DNA of 64,000 nt from positions 310,001 to 374,000 of the forward strand of contig NZ_JAJSDQ010000004.1 of NCBI RefSeq assembly GCF_021272345.1. Reading direction: 5' to 3'. Source of the stretch: Ornithinimicrobium sediminis (GTDB taxonomy: Bacteria; Actinomycetota; Actinomycetes; Actinomycetales; Dermatophilaceae). Positions 58,425 to 64,000 of this stretch are shown here, in pieces. Under the pieces are notes generated by a model that had not been told where the DNA came from, searched no databases, and saw only the letters and a program-made list of their open reading frames with translations. The position numbers and the translations under genes are program-made. Position 1 is the first letter of the stretch. Every line of letters begins with the position of its first letter.

Positions 58425-59461
58425 AGCTCACCCCCGGCGGGGTAGAAGCACGCGTAGCCGGAGGCGGTCTCGCCGGCGCCGTGGTCGCCCCGTGGCGTCC
58501 ACGGCGGCCGCGTGGCGCACTGCCCGGTGGCCGCGGGACATCTGTTGCGGAAGACGCAGCCGTCCGGGAAGCGTCCGGCGGGAGGCACCGTGCCGGGGAT
58601 CGTGGGCAGCGCGCTGCGCTCCCGGCGAGCACCCGCCGCGGTCAGGTCGGAGGCGGCGAGGAGCCCCGCGGTGTACTGGTGCCGGGGGTCGGTGAACACC
58701 TGCCCGACCGGGCCGGCCTCCACGATCCGGCCGCCGTACATGACCAGCACCCGCTCGCACACCGTCGCCACCACGGCGAGGTCGTGGGTGATGAAGAGCA
58801 GCGCGGCGTCGCGCGACTGCACCCCGGTGACGATGAGGTCGAGCACGAGCGCCTGCACCGTGACGTCGAGCGCCGTCGTCGGCTCGTCGCACACCAGCAG
58901 CACCGGGTCGTTGGCCAGCGCGATGGCGGCGACGACCCGTTGCCGCTGGCCGCCGGAGAGCTGGTGCGGGTAGGCCCGGGCGGCGTGCTCGGGGTCGGGC
59001 AGCCCCACCTGGTCCAGCAGGTCGACCGCCCGTCGCCGGGCCTGCGAGCGCGAGGCGCTGCCGTGCACCGTCATCGCCTCGGCCACCTGGGCGCCGACCC
59101 GCATGGTCGGGTTGAGGGCGGTCATCGGCTCCTGGAAGACCATGGCCATGTCGTCGCCACGGATGCGCGCCAGCCCGCCCTCTGAGCGCTCCAGCAGGTT
59201 GCCCTCGTGCCCGGCCAGGTGCACCCCACCGGTGGCGGTCAGCCCCTCTCCCAGCAGGCCGAGCACCGCCAGGGCCGTCAGCGACTTGCCCGAGCCCGAC
59301 TCGCCGATCAGGCCGACCCGCTCGCCGCGCCGGATGGTCAGGTCGACGTCCGACAGCAGCTCGGTGTGCCGGGTGCGCACGTGCAGCCCTCGCACGTCGA
59401 GCACGGGCTCGTCGCCGGCACGCCGGCCGGCTCCGGCTGCGCCCGTCGCGGCCGTGCTCAC
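58418..59461 (-). CDS. Peptide ABC transporter ATP-binding protein (OppD-type)
   Basis: 347 residues. Walker A LIGESGSGKSLTALAVLGLL, signature LSGGQRQRVVAAIAL, Walker B LLVCDEPTTALD and LLFITHDLAVVATVC are intact. The C-terminal OppD extension has GPVGQVFTDPRHQYTAGLLA and a Cys cluster FRNRCPAATGQCATRPPW, which may bind an Fe-S cluster as in other Opp/Dpp ATPases. GTG 59461 overlaps the OppC stop by 4 bases (GTGA). Confidence 0.93.
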   Translation of the reverse strand: MSTAATGAAGAGRRAGDEPVLDVRGLHVRTRHTELLSDVDLTIRRGERVGLIGESGSGKSLTALAVLGLLGEGLTATGGVHLAGHEGNLLERSEGGLARIRGDDMAMVFQEPMTALNPTMRVGAQVAEAMTVHGSASRSQARRRAVDLLDQVGLPDPEHAARAYPHQLSGGQRQRVVAAIALANDPVLLVCDEPTTALDVTVQALVLDLIVTGVQSRDAALLFITHDLAVVATVCERVLVMYGGRIVEAGPVGQVFTDPRHQYTAGLLAASDLTAAGARRERSALPTIPGTVPPAGRFPDGCVFRNRCPAATGQCATRPPWTPRGDHGAGETASGYACFYPAGGELR

Positions 59462-60333
59462 CGGCGCTCCAGCTTGGGGTCGAGGTAGTCGCGCAGGCCG
59501 TCCCCGAAGAGGTTGAAGCCGAGCACCGCCAGCGCGATCGCCGCGCCGGGGACCAGCACCAGATGCGGGGCGCTGCGCAGCGTCGACTGCGCCTCGTAGA
59601 GCATCCGACCCCAGGACGCCTGGCCCGTCGGTGTGCCCAGCCCGAGGTAGGCCAGGGCCGCCTCGGCGAGGATCGCGATCGCGAAGGCCACCGAGGCCTG
59701 CACGATGACCAGGCCGGCCACGTTGGGCAGCACGTGCCGCAGGGCGATCGCGAAGGGACCGTGCCCTGCCGCCCTCGCGGCGGTGACGTAGTCGGTGCTC
59801 ATCACCCCGAGGGCGCCCGACCTGGTGATGCGCGCGAAGGAGGGGATGGTGGCGATGCCGATGGCGATCATCGCCACCTGGGTGGAGCCGCCGTAGAGCG
59901 CCGCGAACATGATGGCCAGCAGCAGCGCGGGGAAGGCGAGCAGGATGTCGTTGGCGCGCATCACCGTCTGTCCCAGCCACCCCCCGGACATCGCGGCGAG
60001 GATGCCCAGTGGCACGCCGACGAGGGCAGCGACCCCGACCGCCACGACCCCGACATACAGGGTGGTGCGTGCGCCGACGAGGATCTGGCTGAGCACGTCC
60101 CGGCGGAAGCGGTCGGTGCCGAGCCAGAAGTCGGCGTTGGGCGTCTGGTAGGCCTCGGTCCCGAGCACGCGCATCGGCGGGTAGGGCGTCCACACGTAGG
60201 ACACCAGCGCCATCGCGACGACGAGCAGCACGAGGCCGCCGCCGACGAACAGCGAGGGGTTGAGGTGCCGCCGCCCGGTGCCGACCACCGGAGTGGACGG
60301 CATCATGCCGGCGGGGCTGCCTGCCTCGCTCAT
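59458..60333 (-). CDS. Peptide ABC transporter permease (OppC-type)
   Basis: 291 residues, about six TM helices with the OppC N-terminal extension (MPSTPVVGTGRRHLNPSLFV) leading into VGGGLVLLVVAMALVSYVWT. The periplasmic TDRFRRDVLSQILVGARTTL motif and EAA loop DYVTAARAAGHGPFAIALRH are diagnostic. ATG 60333 overlaps the OppB stop (ATGA). Confidence 0.93.
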   Translation of the reverse strand: MSEAGSPAGMMPSTPVVGTGRRHLNPSLFVGGGLVLLVVAMALVSYVWTPYPPMRVLGTEAYQTPNADFWLGTDRFRRDVLSQILVGARTTLYVGVVAVGVAALVGVPLGILAAMSGGWLGQTVMRANDILLAFPALLLAIMFAALYGGSTQVAMIAIGIATIPSFARITRSGALGVMSTDYVTAARAAGHGPFAIALRHVLPNVAGLVIVQASVAFAIAILAEAALAYLGLGTPTGQASWGRMLYEAQSTLRSAPHLVLVPGAAIALAVLGFNLFGDGLRDYLDPKLERR

Positions 60334-61277
60334 CGGGCGGTCCGCAGCCGCGGGTCGATCGCGAGGTAGAGCGCGTCGACGACGAAGTTGATCACGAGCA
60401 CGGCCACCACCAGCACCATGACGACGGTCTGCACAGTGAGCAGCTCACGGCCGGCCACCGAGTCGATCAGCAGCGACCCGAGGCCGGGGATGACGAAGAC
60501 CCGCTCCACCACGACGGCGCCCACCAGCAGGGTGGCCAGCTGCAGGCCGAGCACCGTGACGACGGGCACGGCGGCGTTGCGCAGCCCGTGCTTCCACAGC
60601 GCCTCCATCGGCCGCAGCCCCTTGGCCCGCGCCGTGCGCAGGTAGTCCTCCCGCAGCACGTCGAGCACTGCGGAGCGGACGTAGCGGGCCAGCACCGAGC
60701 CCTGCACGAGCGCAAGCGAGACCGCGGGCAGCACGAGGCGCCGCAGGAACTCCACGGGGTCCTGCGCGGGGGGCACCCAGCCGCCGGAGGGCACCCAGCC
60801 GAGGCGCACCGCGAAGACGGAGATGAGCAGGATGCCGGCGAGGAAGGCCGGGACCGCGACCCCGACCTGCGAGACACCGGAGAGCACGACGCCGTCGGCG
60901 TGCCGGTGCCGCACGGCCATCCAGACACCCACCGGCACCGCGACCACGAAGGCCAGCAGCATGGCGGCGACCACCAGCCAGAGCGTCACCCCGAGACGGT
61001 CGGCGACCTGAGGGCCGATGGGCGCCTTGGAGACGTACTCGATGCCGGGGTCCAGGGTCAGCATCCCGCCGACCCAGTCGAGGTACTGCACCACCAGGGG
61101 ACGGTCCAGGCCGTACTCGGCCGTCATCTGCGCGACCGCCGCCTCGGAGGCGTTGACGCCGAGCGCGACCCGGGCCGGGTTGCCCGGGAGCACCTGCATG
61201 AAGCCGAAGACCACCAGCGAGCTGGCGACCAGACTGGCCACGAGGACGCCGAAGCGGTGCGCCAGGCGCAGCAGCAC
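60330..61277 (-). CDS. Peptide ABC transporter permease (OppB-type)
   Basis: 315 residues, six TM helices. N-terminal SLVVFGFMQVLPGNPARVAL and YGLDRPLVVQYLDWVGGML are the OppB/DppB opening. The EAA loop is EDYLRTARAKGLRPMEALWK. VERVFVIPGLGSLLIDSVAG and DALYLAIDPRLR close the protein. GTG 61277 begins 36 bases after the binding-protein stop. Confidence 0.93.
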   Translation of the reverse strand: MLLRLAHRFGVLVASLVASSLVVFGFMQVLPGNPARVALGVNASEAAVAQMTAEYGLDRPLVVQYLDWVGGMLTLDPGIEYVSKAPIGPQVADRLGVTLWLVVAAMLLAFVVAVPVGVWMAVRHRHADGVVLSGVSQVGVAVPAFLAGILLISVFAVRLGWVPSGGWVPPAQDPVEFLRRLVLPAVSLALVQGSVLARYVRSAVLDVLREDYLRTARAKGLRPMEALWKHGLRNAAVPVVTVLGLQLATLLVGAVVVERVFVIPGLGSLLIDSVAGRELLTVQTVVMVLVVAVLVINFVVDALYLAIDPRLRTAR

Positions 61278-61313
61278 GACGTCCTCCCGATCCTCGAGCT
61301 CAGCCGGGCCGGG

Positions 61314-62834
61314 TCACTCGCGCGCGAGCCGGGCCAGCTCGAAGGACTCGCTGATGGCGTTCTCCGGCAGGCCGGTGATGCCCTCCTCGGCCACGATGAG
61401 GTTGGGCAGCAGGAAGAGGAAGTCGGCCGCGGCGTCCTCGGAGACGAGGGCGGCCGCCGCCTGCATGTTGCTGACCTGCTCGTCCGCGCTGCCCGTGTCG
61501 GCCGCCTCGAGCAGGTCCATCAGCTCGGAGGTGCCGTAGCTCGTGTAGTAGTCGGGGTTGCCGAAGACGTTGCCGAGGTCGCGCGGCTCGACGTGCGCCA
61601 CGATGGACATGTCGTAGTCCTTGGCGGTGAACACGTCCTCCAGCCAGGTCGCGGGGAACTCCAGCTCGTCGACCGTCACCTCGAAGCCGGCGTCCTCGAG
61701 CATCGACTCCACCACCGTCCCGCAGGCCACGGCATACGGCAGGGTCGGGATGCGCAGCGCCACCTCGACGCCCTCCGCGTCCGCCTCGGCGAGCAGCTCC
61801 TGTGCGCGCTCGACGTCGAACTCGTAGTCGCCGGTGCGGTCCTCGAACCACGGGTCGGTCGGCGGCACCATGGAGCCGATGAGGGTGCCGCGGCCCGCCC
61901 AGCAGGTGTCCAGGAGGGTCTCGTGGTCGATCGCGTGGCGTGCGGCCTGGCGCACCTGCAGGTCGTCGAACGGCGGCCGGCCGTTGTTGAACGACAGCAC
62001 GACCTCGCCGTTGGTGGTGCCCTCGATGATCTCGTAGTCACCGTCCTCGAACTCGCCCAGCGACTCCGGGGCCTGCACCGTGCCGATGACGTCGATGGCC
62101 TCGGTGAGCAGCGCGTTGTTGAGCGCGTTGGGGTCGGTGAAGTACTGCAGGGTCACCTCCTCGAAGAACGGCTCGTCCCCGTGGTAGTCCGGGTTGGCCT
62201 CCAGCGTGAGGGAGGTGCCGCGCTGCCAGTCGGCGAACGCGTAGGGACCGGTGCCGACCGGGTCGTTGGCGAGGTCGTCGACGCCGTCCTCGTCGAACAT
62301 CGCGCCGATGCGGCTGGTCATGGAGTAGAGCCAGGAGTTGCTGGGCTGCGACAGGGTCACCGTGACCTCGTGCTCGCCGGTGGCCTCGACCGACTCCACG
62401 ATGTCCATCTGCGCGGCGAGCGAGGTGGTCCACGCGTCGGACTGCACCCGCTCGATGGAGAAGACCACGTCGTCGGCGGTGAACGGGTCGCCGTTGGTGA
62501 AGGTGGCGTCCTCGACCAGGGTGAAGGTGTAGGTCGTGTTGTCCTCGCTGACCTCCCACTCCGAGGCCAGGGCCGGCACGATCTCACCGTCCTGGTCCAG
62601 CTTCACCAGCGTCTCGTAGACGTTGTAGAGCATGGCCTGCGGGATCGCGGCGCCGTCGGCCGTGGTGAAGTCGAGGCTCGAGGGCTCGGCCACCAGGCCG
62701 ATGGTGACCGCCTCGGTGGTCTCCCCGCCCTCGCCCGTCGACTCCCCGTCGTCGGTCCCCGATCCGGCGTTGCAGGCCGTCAGCACGAGCGTGCCGCCCA
62801 GCGCCAGGGCCAGGGTGCTGCGTGTGGTCACCAT
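61314..62834 (-). CDS. Peptide ABC transporter substrate-binding lipoprotein (SBP_bac_5)
   Basis: 506 residues. Signal peptide STLALALGGTLVLTAC ends in a lipobox (LTAC; Cys about residue 21). Mature family-5 receptor: GLVAEPSSLDFTTADGAAIP, TFTNGDPFTADDVVFSIERV, NDPVGTGPYAFADWQRGTSL, VRQAARHAIDHETLLDTCWA and the final LLPNLIVAEEGITG are canonical. Binds oligopeptides or nickel-like complexes outside the membrane. GGAGG precedes ATG 62834; TACGCT at about 62875 may be the operon's -10. First gene of the SBP-oppBCDF operon. Confidence 0.93.
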   Translation of the reverse strand: MVTTRSTLALALGGTLVLTACNAGSGTDDGESTGEGGETTEAVTIGLVAEPSSLDFTTADGAAIPQAMLYNVYETLVKLDQDGEIVPALASEWEVSEDNTTYTFTLVEDATFTNGDPFTADDVVFSIERVQSDAWTTSLAAQMDIVESVEATGEHEVTVTLSQPSNSWLYSMTSRIGAMFDEDGVDDLANDPVGTGPYAFADWQRGTSLTLEANPDYHGDEPFFEEVTLQYFTDPNALNNALLTEAIDVIGTVQAPESLGEFEDGDYEIIEGTTNGEVVLSFNNGRPPFDDLQVRQAARHAIDHETLLDTCWAGRGTLIGSMVPPTDPWFEDRTGDYEFDVERAQELLAEADAEGVEVALRIPTLPYAVACGTVVESMLEDAGFEVTVDELEFPATWLEDVFTAKDYDMSIVAHVEPRDLGNVFGNPDYYTSYGTSELMDLLEAADTGSADEQVSNMQAAAALVSEDAAADFLFLLPNLIVAEEGITGLPENAISESFELARLARE

Positions 62835-63021
62835 CGTCGTGTGCCTCCGTTGTGGTCCGGTCGTGCTCGCCACAGCGTATGCCGTGCGTCCACGCCGGAG
62901 CACGCCCCCACACGCGCCCCGGCCCTTCCCGTGCCGCGCGGTGGTGACGACGGGCTGCCATGCTGGGCCTCTCGACCTTGCGGAAGGCCCCGGACAAGGA
63001 CACGGACATGGACATGCACGC

Positions 63022-64000
63022 ATGAGCCGGCCGCTCGTCGTCGCCTGCCCGGACAAGTTCCGCGGGAGCCTGTCGGCGCCACAGGTCGCGGAGGCGGTGC
63101 GCGTCGCAGCGGAGCGGCACGGCTGGAGGTGCCGGACGGTGCCCCTGGCGGACGGTGGGGAGGGCATGCTCGACGCCTTCGGCGGCGCGAACCGCAGCAC
63201 CCTCGTGACCGGACCCCTCGGGCGCCCCGTCGAGGCGGCCTGGCGGCTGGACGACACCGGCACGGCGGTCATCGAGAGCGCCGCGGCCTCGGGCCTGGCA
63301 CTGGCCGGCGGCGCCGAGCGCAACGACCCCATGGCCGCCACGAGCGCAGGCACCGGCGAGCTCGTGGTGCAGGCCGTCCAGGGCGGTGCACGGCGGGTGC
63401 TGGTGGGTCTGGGCGGGTCGGCGATGTCCGACGGCGGGGCCGGGGCCGTCGAGGCGGTGCTCGGGGCACTGGGGACCCGCCCGGCCGAGCTCGGGGTCGA
63501 CCTCATGGGGGCCTGTGACGTGGAGACGCAGTTCACCGACGCCGCCCGGGTCTTCGCGCCGCAGAAGGGCGCCGACCCGCAGCAGGTCGCCGAGCTCAGC
63601 ACCCGGCTGGAGCTGCTGCGCGACCACTACCGCGAGCGCTGGGGCGTCGACCTCGACGGTGTCGCCGGCGCCGGGGCGGCGGGTGGTCTGGGCGGGGGGC
63701 TGGTGGTGCTCGGTGGCCGGCTGCTGCCGGGCTTCGACCTGGTCGCCGACCAGGCGGGTGTCGACGGCGCGCTGGTGGGGGCCCGGCTGGCCGTGACCGG
63801 CGAGGGCGCCCTGGACGGCCAGAGCTTCCGCGGCAAGGTCGTCGGTGGTGTCGTCGAGCGGGCCCGCCGCCACGGCACGCCCGTCCTGGTGCTGGCCGGC
63901 ACCGTGCGCGACGACGTGCCGCCGGACCGGGTGAGAGGGCTCACCGTCGTCGACCTCAGCCGCGCCTACGGCGCCGGCGCGTCCTGGCGGCATACGGCCG
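63022..64000 (+). CDS. Glycerate kinase (partial, runs off window end)
   Basis: At least 326 codons without a stop; the C terminus lies beyond position 64000. Type I glycerate kinase (GarK/GlxK family), phosphorylating D-glycerate to 2- or 3-phosphoglycerate with ATP. Family blocks: ACPDKFRGSLSAPQVAEAVR, VPLADGGEGMLDAFGG, SAGTGELVVQAVQGGARRVL, GLGGSAMSDGGAGAVEAVLG and RLAVTGEGALDGQSFRGKVV. ATG 63022 is used; a five-codon ORF (MDMHA) overlaps its start by 4 bases (ATGA). It may act after the hydroxyacid dehydrogenase at 17198. Confidence 0.93.
   Translation, partial: MSRPLVVACPDKFRGSLSAPQVAEAVRVAAERHGWRCRTVPLADGGEGMLDAFGGANRSTLVTGPLGRPVEAAWRLDDTGTAVIESAAASGLALAGGAERNDPMAATSAGTGELVVQAVQGGARRVLVGLGGSAMSDGGAGAVEAVLGALGTRPAELGVDLMGACDVETQFTDAARVFAPQKGADPQQVAELSTRLELLRDHYRERWGVDLDGVAGAGAAGGLGGGLVVLGGRLLPGFDLVADQAGVDGALVGARLAVTGEGALDGQSFRGKVVGGVVERARRHGTPVLVLAGTVRDDVPPDRVRGLTVVDLSRAYGAGASWRHTA

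Noticed and set aside
63008-63025. Five-codon leader ORF (MDMHA) overlapping the glycerate kinase start
   Set aside because: Too short and without an independent ribosome site to claim attenuation; probably chance.
60588-63518. 976-codon open frame antisense to the opp operon
   Set aside because: It is a high-GC shadow frame. The minus-strand genes there (oppB, oppC, SBP) have full family motifs; the long frame shows only His/Gly/Arg-rich low-complexity sequence.
1-64000. Prophage, integrative element or genomic island
   Set aside because: No integrase, phage structural gene, direct-repeat attachment pair at a tRNA or shift in gene composition was seen; tRNA genes are intact without duplicated 3' ends.

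Overview
The window is one contiguous piece of a very GC-rich actinobacterial chromosome. Evidence for this includes GTG starts, apparent leaderless transcripts with a TANNNT box 6-9 bases before the start codon, a small SRP RNA, an LCP ligase, DUF6325 and SHOCT proteins, GTP-type PEP carboxykinase, dUMP-forming dCTP deaminase and an EtfD-type membrane iron-sulfur protein. Gene content and order resemble the Intrasporangiaceae/Ornithinimicrobiaceae (Serinicoccus, Ornithinimicrobium, Janibacter); this placement is an impression from memory, not a search result. Nearly everything is chromosomal housekeeping. I see no prophage, integrative element or CRISPR array. Signs of past rearrangement are limited to an IS481-type remnant, an internally deleted sugar-porter pseudogene and a DUF2200 gene whose end has been replaced.

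Layout. 0-4.7 kb: an MFS exporter divergent from an ArsR-like regulator, a sterol-carrier-like protein, arginine deiminase and a zinc alcohol dehydrogenase. 4.7-9.1 kb: SRP RNA, tRNA-Ser(GGA), a HerA-like ATPase, LytR_C, BtuF-like and SRPBCC proteins. 9.1-10.5 kb: a lipoprotein with squalene-cyclase-like repeats behind a clear cobalamin riboswitch. 10.5-17 kb: nuclease-fold protein, IS481 remnant, tRNA-Ser(CGA), tadA, upp, aminotransferase, PH-domain membrane protein, YgjV-type protein, def and a ferredoxin-like protein. 17-24.4 kb: hydroxyacid dehydrogenase, HdeD, an alcohol dehydrogenase with a DosR-like box, a beta-propeller protein, a methyltransferase, small stress-type genes, tRNA-Arg(ACG) and a CPA1 antiporter. 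24.4-29.2 kb: PEPCK, tRNA-Ser(GCT), LCP ligase, cold-shock protein and tRNA-Ser(UGA). 29.2-39 kb: P-type ATPase with two CorC-type proteins, YtxH, cysE-cysK and an EtfD-like protein.

39-43 kb: an intergenic region built from two inverted arrays of about 31-bp repeats plus a GGGTC microsatellite, then an osmoprotectant ABC operon (ATPase, two permeases, lipoprotein, mostly with 4-base overlaps) and dcd. 43.4-57.4 kb: tRNA-Gly(CCC), cutA, class III aminotransferase, SDR, purU, a PRC-barrel/DUF2382 pair, map, M14 carboxypeptidase, a kinase-ACT pair, a P1 peptidase-M20 peptidase pair, DUF2200 and YihY/BrkB. 57.5-62.8 kb: a complete peptide ABC importer (SBP-B-C-D-F). The window ends inside a glycerate kinase gene.

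Functional links: tadA and its substrate tRNA-Arg(ACG) are both present. All four serine tRNA anticodon families (GGA, CGA, GCU, UGA) lie within 24 kb. cysE and cysK form a translationally coupled cysteine unit. The D-2-hydroxyacid dehydrogenase and glycerate kinase are two possible glycerate enzymes far apart. The most interesting candidate system is the riboswitch-controlled barrel lipoprotein, which may be a bacterial analogue of the cobalamin-binding domain of intrinsic factor/transcobalamin.
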